Shown here: one piece after another, positions 29,603 to 38,879 of the stretch
Numbering within the stretch: the first letter of the stretch is position 1
How the letters are laid out: each line of letters opens with the position of its first letter
Position numbers and translations under genes: made by a program
The notes under the pieces: generated by a model
Seen by the model: the letters and a program-made list of their open reading frames with translations, nothing else
Database searches by the model: none
Told to the model about the DNA's origin: nothing
NCBI RefSeq assembly: GCF_900112225.1
Contig: NZ_FOLD01000003.1
Location: 62,001 to 126,000, forward strand
Direction: 5' to 3'
Source: Massilia yuzhufengensis
GTDB taxonomy: Bacteria; Pseudomonadota; Gammaproteobacteria; Burkholderiales; Burkholderiaceae_D
Length of the DNA: 64,000 bases

Positions 29603-29656
29603 AACGGCGTCCGCAGCTCCAGCACCATGCTGGAATGCGGGCGCCGTTTTGTTTTT
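29603..29656 (+). terminator. Leader terminator controlled by NasT
   Basis: AACGGCGTCCGCA (603-615) pairs with TGCGGGCGCCGTT (636-648) in a 13-bp stem with one wobble pair. The apical part folds into a small inner hairpin (CCAGCA/TGCTGG), and a broken T run ends at 29656. It lies before the transporter ATG at 29672, so it acts as an attenuator rather than an end-of-operon terminator. Confidence 0.88.
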
Positions 29657-29671
29657 GCTTAAGGAAGAATC

Positions 29672-30967
29672 ATGGCCAGCAAAGCAGACAGCATCAAGCT
29701 CTTCTCGTTCACTACGGCGCCGATGCGCGCCTTCCACCTCACCTGGGTAGCCTTCTTCATCTGTTTCTTCGCCTGGTTCGCCTGCGCCCCGCTCATGCCG
29801 GTGATCAAGGGCGAGTTCGGGCTCTCGATGGAGCAGGTCGCCAATATCAATATAGCGGCAGTCGCCATCACGATCTTCGTGCGCTTGCTGATCGGTCCCC
29901 TGTGCGACCGCTACGGCCCGCGCATGGCCTATACCGGCCTGCTGCTGCTCGGTTCCATCCCGGTGCTGGGCGTGGCCCTGTCGCAGAGCTACGAAAGCTT
30001 CCTGCTGTTCCGCCTCGGGATCGGCGCAGTCGGCGCCAGCTTCGTGATCACCCAGTACCACACCTCGGTCATGTTCGGCCCCAAGGTGGTCGGCACCGCC
30101 AACGCGGCCGCAGCCGGCTGGGGCAACAGCGGCGGCGGCGCGGCCCAGGCCCTGATGCCGCTGATGCTGACCGCCTTGACGATGCTGGGCGTCTCGCAAA
30201 GCCTTGGCTGGCGCCTGGCGCTGGTGGTGCCGGGCGTGGCGATGATCGTCATGGCCTTCGTCTACTGGCGCTATACCCAGGACTGCCCGGCCGGGAATTT
30301 CTCGGACCTGCGCAAGGCGGGCCTGCTGCCGGAAGGCAGCAAGGGCGGCCTGGCGAGCTTTCGCGAAGCCTGCCGCAACCACCGCGCCTGGCTGCTGTTC
30401 GTCACCTACGGCGCCTGCTTCGGCATCGAGATCTTCATCCATAACATCGCGGCCGTGTACTACGTCGACCACTTCGGCCTGTCGCTGGGCAGCGCCGGCC
30501 TGGCCGCGGCCAGCTTCGGCCTGCTGGCGCTGTTCGCCCGGGCCCTGGGCGGCTGGGTGTCGGACCGCGCAGCACACAAGGGGAGCCTGAACAGCCGCGT
30601 CACCGTGCTGTTCGTGCTGATGATCGGCGAGGGCCTGGGTCTGCTGTGGTTCGCCAACGCGGACGGCGTGGTCTATGCCGTGATCGCGATGCTGTGCTTC
30701 GGCCTGTTCACCCACATGGCCTGCGGCGCCACCTACGCGCTGGTGCCCTTCGTGGCGCCGAAAGCCCTGGGCGGCGTGGCCGGCATCGTCGGCGCCGGCG
30801 GCAACGTCGGCGCGGTGGCGGCCGGCTTCCTGATGAAAGGCACCGGCGACATCGCCCAGACCCTGAGCATCCTCAGTGGCCTGGTGCTGGTCGCCAGCCT
30901 GTGCGCCATCGCCGCCCGTTTCACCCTGACATCGGCGGCTGCAACGCCGGCCGTCTCTGCAGCTTAA
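29672..30967 (+). CDS. NarK/NasA-type nitrate/nitrite MFS transporter
   Basis: This 431-residue major facilitator protein has about 12 membrane segments. The two nitrate signature motifs are visible: AAAAGWGNSGGGAAQ in helix 5 and GIVGAGGNVGAVAAG in helix 11, with LCDRYGPR in the loop between helices 2 and 3. It imports nitrate for assimilation. AAGGAAG precedes ATG 29672. Its upstream leader carries the NasT target and terminator, so it is the first gene of the inducible transporter-reductase operon. Confidence 0.94.
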   Translation: MASKADSIKLFSFTTAPMRAFHLTWVAFFICFFAWFACAPLMPVIKGEFGLSMEQVANINIAAVAITIFVRLLIGPLCDRYGPRMAYTGLLLLGSIPVLGVALSQSYESFLLFRLGIGAVGASFVITQYHTSVMFGPKVVGTANAAAAGWGNSGGGAAQALMPLMLTALTMLGVSQSLGWRLALVVPGVAMIVMAFVYWRYTQDCPAGNFSDLRKAGLLPEGSKGGLASFREACRNHRAWLLFVTYGACFGIEIFIHNIAAVYYVDHFGLSLGSAGLAAASFGLLALFARALGGWVSDRAAHKGSLNSRVTVLFVLMIGEGLGLLWFANADGVVYAVIAMLCFGLFTHMACGATYALVPFVAPKALGGVAGIVGAGGNVGAVAAGFLMKGTGDIAQTLSILSGLVLVASLCAIAARFTLTSAAATPAVSAA

Positions 30968-30977
30968 GGAGTCAATC

Positions 30978-33512
30978 ATGCATATCGTCGTCGTCGGCCA
31001 CGGAATGGTGGGCCATAAATTTGTCGAAACCCTGGCAGCGAGCGGGAATCCGGATGTCCGCGTCACGATCCTGGGCGAGGAACCGCGGCCGGCCTATGAC
31101 CGGGTCCACCTGTCGGAGTTCTTCGCCGGGAAAAGCGCGGACGACCTGTCGCTGGTCGCGCCGGGCTTCTTCGAGCGCGACAAGCTCGACCTGCGCCTGA
31201 ACGCTCGCGTGGCCGGGATCGACCGCGCCGCGCGCACGGTCACGCTGGCCGATGGCGGCAAGCTCGCCTACGACAAGCTGGTGCTGGCCACCGGCTCCTA
31301 CCCGTTCGTGCCGCCGGTGCCGGGCGCGGATCGCCAGGACTGCTTCGTCTACCGCACCATCGAAGACCTGGAGAAGATGGCCGAGTGCGGGGCACGCTCG
31401 CGCACCGGCGTCGTGATCGGCGGCGGCCTGCTGGGCCTCGAGTGCGCCAAGGCGCTGCGCGACCTCGGCCTGCAGACCCACGTGGTGGAGTTCGCGCCAC
31501 GCCTGATGGCGGTGCAGGTCGATGAGCCGGGCGCGCGCGTGCTGCGCAACAAGATCGAAGAACTGGGCGTGCAGGTGCACACGCAAAAGAACACGCTGGC
31601 CATCGTCGACGGCGAGGCCGCCACCCACCGCATGCAGTTCGCCGACGGCAGCTTCCTGGAAGCCGACATGATCGTGTTCTCGGCCGGCATCCGCCCGCGC
31701 GACGAACTGGCGCGTGGCACCGGCCTGGCCCTTGGCGCGCGCGGCGGCATCGCCATCGACGACAAGTGCCTCACCTCCGACCCGCACATCTACGCGGTGG
31801 GCGAATGCGCTTGTTGGGGCGGCCAGCTGTTTGGCCTGGTGGCGCCGGGCTACGACATGGCGCGCACGGCAGCCAAGCACATCCTGAACAGCGAGGCCGC
31901 CTTCACCGGCGCCGACATGAGCACCAAGCTCAAACTGATGGGCGTGGACGTGGCCAGCATCGGCGACGCGCATGGCGCGCTGCCTGGTTCGCGCAGCTAC
32001 CAGTTCCTGGACGAGCGCAAGCAGGAATACCGCAAGATCGTCGTGTCCGAATGCGGCAAGTACCTCACCGGCGCGGTGCTGGTCGGCGACGCCTCGAGTT
32101 ACGGCACGCTGCTGCAGATGATGCTCAACAAGCTGGAACTGCCGGCAGCGCCGGAATTCCTGATCCTGCCGCAAGGCGAGAGCGCGGTGCGCCCGATGCT
32201 GGGCGTCGACGCGCTGCCGGCCAGCGCCCAGATCTGCTCCTGCAACGACGTGTCGAAAGGCGCGCTGTGCGAGGCGGTGGCCGGTGGCGCCGGAACGGTG
32301 GGCGCGCTGAAGAGCTGCACCACGGCCGGCACCGCCTGCGGCGGCTGCGTGCCCCTGGTGACCCAGGTGATGAACGCCGAGCTGACCCGCCTGGGCGTGG
32401 CGGTGAACGACCACCTGTGCGAACACTTCGCCTGCTCGCGCCAGGAGCTCTACCACATCGTGCGGGTCGAAGGCATCAAGAGTTTCGGCGAACTGATCGC
32501 GCGCCACGGCAAGGGCCTGGGCTGCGACATCTGCAAGCCGGTGGCGGCCAACATTTTGGCGTCGGCATGGAACGACTTCGTGCTGAAACCCGAACACGCC
32601 AGCCTGCAGGACTCGAACGACTACTTCCTGGGCAACATCCAGAAGGACGGCACCTACTCGGTGGTGCCGCGCATGCCCGGCGGCGAAGTGACGGCCGACG
32701 GCCTGATCGCGGTGGGGCAGGTGGCCAAGAAGTACGGCCTGTATACCAAGATCACGGGCGGGGCCCGCGTCGACCTGTTCGGTGCGCGCATGGAGCAGCT
32801 GCCGAATATCTGGGAAGAGCTGATCGCGGCCGGTTTCGAATCGGGCCACGCCTACGGCAAGTCGCTGCGCACCGTGAAGTCCTGCGTTGGCTCGACCTGG
32901 TGCCGCTATGGCGTGGGCGACAGCCTGGCCTTCGCGATCGCGCTGGAAAACCGCTACAAGGGCCTGCGCGCGCCGCACAAGATCAAGTTCGGCGTCTCCG
33001 GCTGCACCCGCGAATGCGCCGAGGCCCAGGGCAAGGACGTCGGCCTGATCGCCACCGAAAAAGGCTGGAACCTCTACGTGTGCGGCAACGGCGGCATGAA
33101 GCCGCGCCACGCCGAACTGATCGCCTCAGGCCTGGACGACGCCACCGTGGTCAAGCTGATTGACCGCTTCCTGATGTTCTACGTGCGCACCGCCGGCCGC
33201 CTGCAGCGCACCAGCGTCTGGCGCGACAACCTCGAGGGCGGGCTCGATTACCTGAAGCAGGTCGTCATCGACGACAAGCTGGGAATCGGCGACGAACTCG
33301 AAGCGCAGATGCAGCACGTGGTCGACACCTATGCCTGCGAATGGAAGGAAGCCGTCACCAATCCGGCGGTGCGCCAGCGCTTCCGCCACTTCGTCAACAG
33401 CGAAGCGAAGGACGACAACGTGGTCTTCGTGCCCGAGCGCGGGCAGATCCGCCCGGCCCGGCTGGAAGAACGCCGCCCGCGCGTGATCCCGATCGCCGCC
33501 AGCGCGGCCTGA
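30978..33512 (+). CDS. nirB: Assimilatory nitrite reductase, large subunit
   Basis: This 844-residue NADH-dependent siroheme nitrite reductase subunit reduces nitrite to ammonium. Order: FAD/NAD pyridine nucleotide oxidoreductase (about 1-320, VVVGHGMVGHKFVE and VVIGGGLLGLECAK), BFD-like [2Fe-2S] region (ICSCNDVSKGALCEAV, then CTTAGTACGGCVPL), then the siroheme/[4Fe-4S] domain with SCVGSTWCRYGVGDS and KFGVSGCTRECAEAQGKDVG. It follows the transporter by 10 nt and precedes nirD by 23 nt. Confidence 0.95.
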   Translation: MHIVVVGHGMVGHKFVETLAASGNPDVRVTILGEEPRPAYDRVHLSEFFAGKSADDLSLVAPGFFERDKLDLRLNARVAGIDRAARTVTLADGGKLAYDKLVLATGSYPFVPPVPGADRQDCFVYRTIEDLEKMAECGARSRTGVVIGGGLLGLECAKALRDLGLQTHVVEFAPRLMAVQVDEPGARVLRNKIEELGVQVHTQKNTLAIVDGEAATHRMQFADGSFLEADMIVFSAGIRPRDELARGTGLALGARGGIAIDDKCLTSDPHIYAVGECACWGGQLFGLVAPGYDMARTAAKHILNSEAAFTGADMSTKLKLMGVDVASIGDAHGALPGSRSYQFLDERKQEYRKIVVSECGKYLTGAVLVGDASSYGTLLQMMLNKLELPAAPEFLILPQGESAVRPMLGVDALPASAQICSCNDVSKGALCEAVAGGAGTVGALKSCTTAGTACGGCVPLVTQVMNAELTRLGVAVNDHLCEHFACSRQELYHIVRVEGIKSFGELIARHGKGLGCDICKPVAANILASAWNDFVLKPEHASLQDSNDYFLGNIQKDGTYSVVPRMPGGEVTADGLIAVGQVAKKYGLYTKITGGARVDLFGARMEQLPNIWEELIAAGFESGHAYGKSLRTVKSCVGSTWCRYGVGDSLAFAIALENRYKGLRAPHKIKFGVSGCTRECAEAQGKDVGLIATEKGWNLYVCGNGGMKPRHAELIASGLDDATVVKLIDRFLMFYVRTAGRLQRTSVWRDNLEGGLDYLKQVVIDDKLGIGDELEAQMQHVVDTYACEWKEAVTNPAVRQRFRHFVNSEAKDDNVVFVPERGQIRPARLEERRPRVIPIAASAA

Positions 33513-33535
33513 ACCACCTACCCCTGGAGAACGCC

Positions 33536-33883
33536 ATGCACCGAGACCTTCAATTGGACAACTGGATCGCCGTCTGCGGCATCGACGAGATCGTGCCCGA
33601 CACCGGCGTCTGCGCGCTGCTGAACGGGCGCCAGGTGGCCGTGTTCCGCATCGGCGCCGAGGAGCCGCGCGTATTCGCCATCGATAACTTCGACCCGAAT
33701 GCGCAAGCGGCCGTGCTCTCGCGCGGCCTGGTCGGCAGCATTGGCGAGCGCATCGTGGTGGCCTCGCCCATCTACAAGCAGCATTTCGACCTCGGTAGCG
33801 GCGAATGCCTGGAAGCGCCGCAGCACTCGGTGGCAAGCTATCCGGCCCGTGTGGAAGGAGGAAAGGTATGGATCGCTCCGTAA
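33536..33883 (+). CDS. nirD: Nitrite reductase, small subunit
   Basis: This 115-residue NirD has the Rieske-like fold but, as is usual for NirD, lacks the CxH...CxxH cluster ligands (the region reads SPIYKQHFDLGSGECLEAP). It partners NirB. ATG 33536 follows a CTGGAGA site. Its last 16 nt overlap the next gene, so the two are probably translationally linked. Confidence 0.93.
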   Translation: MHRDLQLDNWIAVCGIDEIVPDTGVCALLNGRQVAVFRIGAEEPRVFAIDNFDPNAQAAVLSRGLVGSIGERIVVASPIYKQHFDLGSGECLEAPQHSVASYPARVEGGKVWIAP

Positions 33884-35091
33884 AGCAGCAGCTGGTCGTG
33901 GTCGGCAACGGCATGGCCGGCATGCGCACCGTGGAAGAGCTGCTCAAGCTCGATCCCGGCATGTACGACATCACCGTGTTCGGCCTTGAACCGCGCGTGA
34001 ACTACAACCGCATCCTGCTCTCGCCGGTGCTGGCCGGCGACAAGCAGGCCGACGACATCGTGCTGCATACCCGCGCCTGGTATGAAGATAACGGCATTAC
34101 CCTGCATGCGGGCGACCCGGTGGTGGCGATCGACCGCACCCGGCGCCTGGTGCGTTCGCGCGCCGGGCTGGAAGTGGCCTACGACCGGCTGCTGCTGGCC
34201 ACCGGCTCCACCCCCTTCATCGTGCCGGTGCCGGGCGCCCAGCTCGCGGGCGTGGTGGGCTTTCGCGACCTCGACGACGTCGACGTCATGTTGGCGGCGG
34301 CGCGCTGCGGCGGCAGCGCGGTCGTGATCGGTGGCGGCCTGCTCGGCCTGGAAGCGGCCAACGGCCTGCTGCGCCAGGGCATGGACGTCACGGTGGTGCA
34401 CCTGACGAGCAGCCTGATGAACCAGCAGCTCGACCCGCCGGCGGCGCTGCTGCTGAAAGCGGCGCTGGAACGGCGCGGCCTGCGCATCCTGCTCGGCGTC
34501 CAGACCGAAGCCATCCTGGGCGCGGAGCGGGTGGAGCGGGTGCGCTTCACCGACGGCCTGGAAGTGGCGGCCGACCTGGTGGTGATGGCGGCCGGCGTGC
34601 GCCCCAACGTGGGGCTGGCGCGCGAAGCGGGCCTGCATGTGGAGCGCGCCATCGTGGTCGACGACACCCTGCAGACCTATGATCCGCGCGTGTACGCGGT
34701 GGGCGAATGCGTGCAGCACCGCAAGGCCACCTTCGGCCTGGTGGCGCCGATCTGGGACCAGGCGCGCGTGTGCGCGGCCCACCTGGCCGGGCTCGGGCAC
34801 CGCCGCTACGTGCAGCAGGCCACCGCCACCAAGCTGAAAGTGACCGGCATCGACCTGTACTCGGCCGGCGACATCGTGGGCCTGGCCGGCAGCGAAGACC
34901 TGGTGCTGCGCGACCGCCATGCGGGCGTGTACAAGCGCCTGGTGCTCGCCGATGGCCGCATCACCGGCGCCGTGCTGTACGGCGACGTGTCGGACGGCCC
35001 CTGGTATTTCGACCTGATCCAGCGCGGCACCGATATCTCGGCCATCCGCGACCGCCTGCTGTTCGGGCCGGCATTGTGCGAGGCCGCGTGA
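33868..35091 (+). CDS. NAD(P)H/FAD-dependent reductase, probable electron donor to NasA (NasB/NasC-like)
   Basis: This 407-residue flavoprotein resembles the N-terminal half of NirB. It has VVVGNGMAGMRTVEELL for FAD, VVIGGGLLGLEAANGLL for NAD(P) and VYAVGECVQH near the C-terminus, but no BFD [2Fe-2S] or siroheme domains. ATG 33868 has GGAGG upstream, within the end of nirD. It overlaps the nasA start by 1 nt. This position suggests the NADH-oxidising subunit of assimilatory nitrate reductase (Klebsiella NasC counterpart). Confidence 0.85.
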   Translation: MDRSVKQQLVVVGNGMAGMRTVEELLKLDPGMYDITVFGLEPRVNYNRILLSPVLAGDKQADDIVLHTRAWYEDNGITLHAGDPVVAIDRTRRLVRSRAGLEVAYDRLLLATGSTPFIVPVPGAQLAGVVGFRDLDDVDVMLAAARCGGSAVVIGGGLLGLEAANGLLRQGMDVTVVHLTSSLMNQQLDPPAALLLKAALERRGLRILLGVQTEAILGAERVERVRFTDGLEVAADLVVMAAGVRPNVGLAREAGLHVERAIVVDDTLQTYDPRVYAVGECVQHRKATFGLVAPIWDQARVCAAHLAGLGHRRYVQQATATKLKVTGIDLYSAGDIVGLAGSEDLVLRDRHAGVYKRLVLADGRITGAVLYGDVSDGPWYFDLIQRGTDISAIRDRLLFGPALCEAA

Positions 35092-37790
35092 TGGGGGCTT
35101 CGATCATCCCCATCGCCGCCGCCGTGCGCACCACCTGTCCGTATTGCGGCGTCGGCTGCGGCGTCAAGGCGACCCCGATGGCCGACGGCGCCCTGATCGA
35201 GGGCGACCCGGACCACATGGCGAGCCGCGGCCGCCTGTGCGTCAAGGGTTCGGCGCTGGGCGAGACGCTTGGCCTGGACGGACGCCTGTTGCGGCCCGCC
35301 ATCCGCGAGGGCGGCCACCTGCGCGATGCCGGCTGGGACGAGGCGATCGGCACCGTCGCGTCGCGCTTCGCCGCCATCATCGCCGAACACGGGCCCGATG
35401 CGGTGGCCATGTATGTCTCCGGCCAGCTGCTGACCGAGGATTACTACGTCGCCAACAAGTTCATGAAGGGCTACGTCGGCAGCGCCAACATCGACACCAA
35501 CTCGCGCCTGTGCATGTCATCAAGCGTGGCCGGCCACAAGCGCGCCTTCGGCGAAGACCTGGTGCCAGGCTGCTATGAGGACTTCGAGCTGGCCGACATG
35601 ATCGTGCTGGTCGGCTCCAACACGGCCTGGTGCCACCCGACGCTGTTCCAGCGCATCACCCGTGCCAAGGAACTGCGGCCCTCCTTGCGCATCGTCGCCA
35701 TCGACCCGCGCCGCACCGCCACCTGCGAACTGGCCGACCTGCACCTGCCGGTCAAGGCCGGCACCGACGTCTGGCTGTTCAATGGCCTGCTGAGTTACCT
35801 GGCACGCCATGGGGCGGCCAATGAAGCCTTCGTGGCCGCCCACACGGCCGGCCTCGACGCGGCGCTACTGGAGGCGGACGGCTGCGCCGACATCGATGTT
35901 GTCGCGCGTACCTGCGGCATCGACCCACGCAAGCTCCTCGAATTCTATGAAGCCTTTGCCGCCACCGGCAAGGTGGTTACCGCCTTCTCCCAGGGCGTGA
36001 ACCAGTCGTCCGCCGGCACGGACAAGGTCAACAGCATCATCAACTGCCACCTGCTCACGGGACGCATCGGCCAGCCGGGCATGGGGCCGTTCTCGCTGAC
36101 CGGGCAGCCGAACGCAATGGGAGGCCGCGAAGTGGGCGGCCTGGCCAATATGCTGGCGGCCCACCTCGAGCTCGACCAGCCCGCGCATCGCGAAGCCGTG
36201 CGCGGCTTCTGGGATGCGCCGCGCATCGCCGACAAGCCGGGCCTGAAGGCGGTCGACCTGTTCCGCGCCATCGAGGCAGGCACGGTCAAGGCGGTGTGGA
36301 TCATGGCCACCAACCCGGTGGTCAGCCTGCCGGACGCCGACCAGGTGAAACGCGCGCTGGCGCGCTGCGAGCTGGTGGTCGTGTCGGACGTGAGCGGCGC
36401 CACCGACACCGCCGCGTTTGGCCACGTGCTGCTGCCGGCGCTGGGCTGGGGCGAGAAGGACGGCACGGTCACCAATTCGGAACGCTGCATCTCGCGCCAG
36501 CGCGGCTTCCTGCCTTCGCCCGGTGAGGCGCGCGCCGACTGGGAGGCGATCTGCCAGGTCGCCCAGCGCATGGGTTTCCAGGGCTTCGACTACGAAGGCG
36601 CGCACGAGATCTTCGACGAGCACGCCCGCCTGTCGGCCTGGAAGAGCAGCGAGGCCGAACTGGCGCGGGCGTTCCGCCTCGATGGCCTGGTGGGCATGGG
36701 GCGCGAAGCCTACGATGCGCTTGAGCCCGTGCAATGGCCCGTGCTGCGGGGCCGCGAAGGCACGCCGCGCCTGTTTGGCGATGGCCGCTTTTCCCACCCC
36801 GGCGGCAAGGCGCGCTTTGTGACGACCGCGCCGCGCGCTCCGGTGCACAAGACCGGCGGCGAATTCCCGCTGGCGCTCAACACCGGTCGACTGCGCGACC
36901 AGTGGCACACCATGACGCGCACCGGCAAGTCGCCGCGCCTGGCCGGGCACTCGCCCGAGCCCTTCGTCGACCTGCACCCGCACGACGCGCTGCTGGCCGG
37001 CGTGAAGGAAGGGGAGCTGGCCCGCGTCTCCAGCCGCTGGGGCGCCGTGGTGGCGCGGGTGGCGCACAGCGGCGGCATCGCGCGCGGCGCGGCCTTCGTG
37101 CCGATCCACTGGAACGGCCAGACCGCGTCGGATGCGCGGGTCGGGGCGGTGGTCAACCCGGAAGTCGATCCGGTCTCGGGCGAGCCCGAATTCAAGCACA
37201 CGCCGGTGCGGGTGGAACCCTTCGGCGTGGCCTGGCACGGCTTCGTGCTCAGCCGCGACGAGCTGGACCTGGAGGCGGTGGCCAACTGGACGCGCGTCTG
37301 CGGCGCCGGCTTCGTGCGCTACGAACTGGCCGGGCGCGAAGCGGTGACGCCCGAGCGTGCCAGGGCGCTGCTGCGCGCCACCGAAGAATCCGAGTGGATC
37401 GAATACGAGGACAAGACCGAAGGCATGCTGCGCTGCGCCCTGCTGGTCGATGGGCGTTTGCAGGCGTGTTTGTTCATGGCGCGCCGGCCGGACCTGCCGT
37501 CGCGGGCCTGGCTGGGCAGCCTGTTTGCGGAAGGCGTGCTCTCGGTGAAGGACCGCGCGACCCTGCTCGCGGGGCGCGCGCCGGCGCAGGGAGCGGATCC
37601 GGGGCCGACCGTGTGCTCGTGCTTTGGCGTGGGGCGCAATACGATCTGCAAGGCGATCGCCGAGCATGGCTTGACGGATGCGGCGGGGGTGACGGCCTGC
37701 GTACGGGCGGGGGGGAATTGCGGGTCTTGTTTACCGGAGATCAGGCAGTTGCTGGTGGTGGTGCGCGAAAGCCTGAGCGTGGCCCACTAG
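35091..37790 (+). CDS. nasA: Assimilatory nitrate reductase, catalytic subunit with BFD-like Fe-S tail
   Basis: This 899-residue molybdopterin enzyme reduces nitrate to nitrite in the cytoplasm. N-terminal [4Fe-4S] ligands are Cys16, Cys19, Cys23 and Cys50. The molybdenum ligand is probably Cys141 in NSRLCMSSSV. A molydopterin dinucleotide-binding domain lies in the C-terminal third (LNTGRLRDQWHTMTRTGKS). A C-terminal BFD-like [2Fe-2S] module (VCSCFGVGRNTICKAI... GGNCGSCLPEI) would receive electrons from the flavoprotein encoded just upstream. No twin-arginine signal is present, as expected for the assimilatory type. Confidence 0.95.
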   Translation: MGASIIPIAAAVRTTCPYCGVGCGVKATPMADGALIEGDPDHMASRGRLCVKGSALGETLGLDGRLLRPAIREGGHLRDAGWDEAIGTVASRFAAIIAEHGPDAVAMYVSGQLLTEDYYVANKFMKGYVGSANIDTNSRLCMSSSVAGHKRAFGEDLVPGCYEDFELADMIVLVGSNTAWCHPTLFQRITRAKELRPSLRIVAIDPRRTATCELADLHLPVKAGTDVWLFNGLLSYLARHGAANEAFVAAHTAGLDAALLEADGCADIDVVARTCGIDPRKLLEFYEAFAATGKVVTAFSQGVNQSSAGTDKVNSIINCHLLTGRIGQPGMGPFSLTGQPNAMGGREVGGLANMLAAHLELDQPAHREAVRGFWDAPRIADKPGLKAVDLFRAIEAGTVKAVWIMATNPVVSLPDADQVKRALARCELVVVSDVSGATDTAAFGHVLLPALGWGEKDGTVTNSERCISRQRGFLPSPGEARADWEAICQVAQRMGFQGFDYEGAHEIFDEHARLSAWKSSEAELARAFRLDGLVGMGREAYDALEPVQWPVLRGREGTPRLFGDGRFSHPGGKARFVTTAPRAPVHKTGGEFPLALNTGRLRDQWHTMTRTGKSPRLAGHSPEPFVDLHPHDALLAGVKEGELARVSSRWGAVVARVAHSGGIARGAAFVPIHWNGQTASDARVGAVVNPEVDPVSGEPEFKHTPVRVEPFGVAWHGFVLSRDELDLEAVANWTRVCGAGFVRYELAGREAVTPERARALLRATEESEWIEYEDKTEGMLRCALLVDGRLQACLFMARRPDLPSRAWLGSLFAEGVLSVKDRATLLAGRAPAQGADPGPTVCSCFGVGRNTICKAIAEHGLTDAAGVTACVRAGGNCGSCLPEIRQLLVVVRESLSVAH

Positions 37791-37798
37791 CAGTGAAT

Positions 37799-37906
37799 CC
37801 GTCGCACCGGCGAAGGCCGGTGCCCAAGTTTGCGTGCGTAGTGACTGCGTTTGAACTCAGTGGGTACGCAACGACATTAGGTACCGGCCTTCGCCGGTAC
37901 GACGGT
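37799..37906. repeat. Inverted pair of palindromic intergenic repeats (family 2)
   Basis: The left copy reads CCGTCGCACCGGCGAAGGCC and continues to about 37831. The right copy (about 37869-37906) is its near-identical inverse. Each copy is itself a GC-rich palindrome (CCGGCGAAGGCCGG). The pair resembles REP/BIME elements and follows nasA, where it could form a large hairpin at the operon's 3' end. A related pair is at 63006-63095. Confidence 0.75.
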
Positions 37907-37928
37907 TTTTCGGCTAACGGCCTAACGG

Positions 37929-38876
37929 TTACCGCAGGTTATCGTGACAGGCTTTCCCCGCCGTCGCGCGTGACCGCGCCGCTACCTGGCTGGTCCCGAA
38001 CAGCGGCAGCTCCTGGTAGGCGCGCTCGGTGGCCGGCACGGCGAACACATAGCCTTGGCTCTCGAGCCGGTGCCTGACCTGTACCTGCGCCACGTAGACC
38101 GGCGCCAGCACGCGCTGGGCCTTGCGCTTGCCCAGGTCCAGGTAGCCGAAGCGCAGTGCATCGACCTGCACGGCGTCGGCCGGCAGCCTTTCCTTGGCGT
38201 TGCCCAGCACGCTCAGGAGGTTGCGCGCGATCTGCTGCGCGCCGGCTTCAGGCGAGGTGACGATGGCGCTGTCGAGCGTTTCCGCGATACCGGGGCGGAT
38301 CCTGACCTGCAGCGCATCGAGCTGGTTCTCTCCCGCCAGCGTGACGGCCACCGAGGCCGCGCCCAGCACCGGCACGCCGTCGATCGCGTGGCGCCAGGCG
38401 CCGGTGGCGCGGAACAGCACTGGCTCGGCCACCCGCCCGTTCGGGTCCGCCCCTTGGGCTTTCGACAGCCACAGGCGCTCGAAGGCGAGGGCGCCGCCGT
38501 CGCCCGCCCATTCGCTCACTTTCAGGCGCGCGGCAGCCTCGGTGACGAGGCGGGTAAGTACCTCGCGTTCCTCGACGCGGGCGAAAGGCGCTTCCAGCGG
38601 TGCGATACCGGCACTGAACTGCAGCGCGCCGGAGGCGTGGTAGATGACGGCGCGGGCGCCGCCGGGGAGCTGCACCACGCTGCGGTCGTCGCGGGTGCTA
38701 AAGCTGGCGTGGTCGCGCGAGCAGGCGTCCGTCTCGCGCAGCAGCGAGATGAAGCGCGTCGCGCGCGCCCGCACGTCGTCCTGGGTGAACTGGCGCAGCA
38801 CCAGCACGTCGGCGCGGCCGGGCAGTCCGTTCGGGCAGGAGGCCACCAGGCTGTCGATCAAGGCTTGTTCGTTCAT
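37929..38876 (-). CDS. Unrecognised 315-residue protein, partner of the DUF6345-like gene
   Basis: There is no signal peptide or membrane segment. The protein has mixed alpha/beta character with segments such as MNEQALIDSLVASCPNGLPG, RVEEREVLTRLVTEAAARL and VPATERAYQELPLFGTSQV. Three nucleotides separate it from the end of the upstream gene, so the two form an operon. No catalytic motif is recognised; regulation or binding for the upstream protein is possible but unsupported. The C-terminal tail is basic. Confidence 0.6.
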   Translation of the reverse strand: MNEQALIDSLVASCPNGLPGRADVLVLRQFTQDDVRARATRFISLLRETDACSRDHASFSTRDDRSVVQLPGGARAVIYHASGALQFSAGIAPLEAPFARVEEREVLTRLVTEAAARLKVSEWAGDGGALAFERLWLSKAQGADPNGRVAEPVLFRATGAWRHAIDGVPVLGAASVAVTLAGENQLDALQVRIRPGIAETLDSAIVTSPEAGAQQIARNLLSVLGNAKERLPADAVQVDALRFGYLDLGKRKAQRVLAPVYVAQVQVRHRLESQGYVFAVPATERAYQELPLFGTSQVAARSRATAGKACHDNLR

Positions 38877-38879
38877 GAT

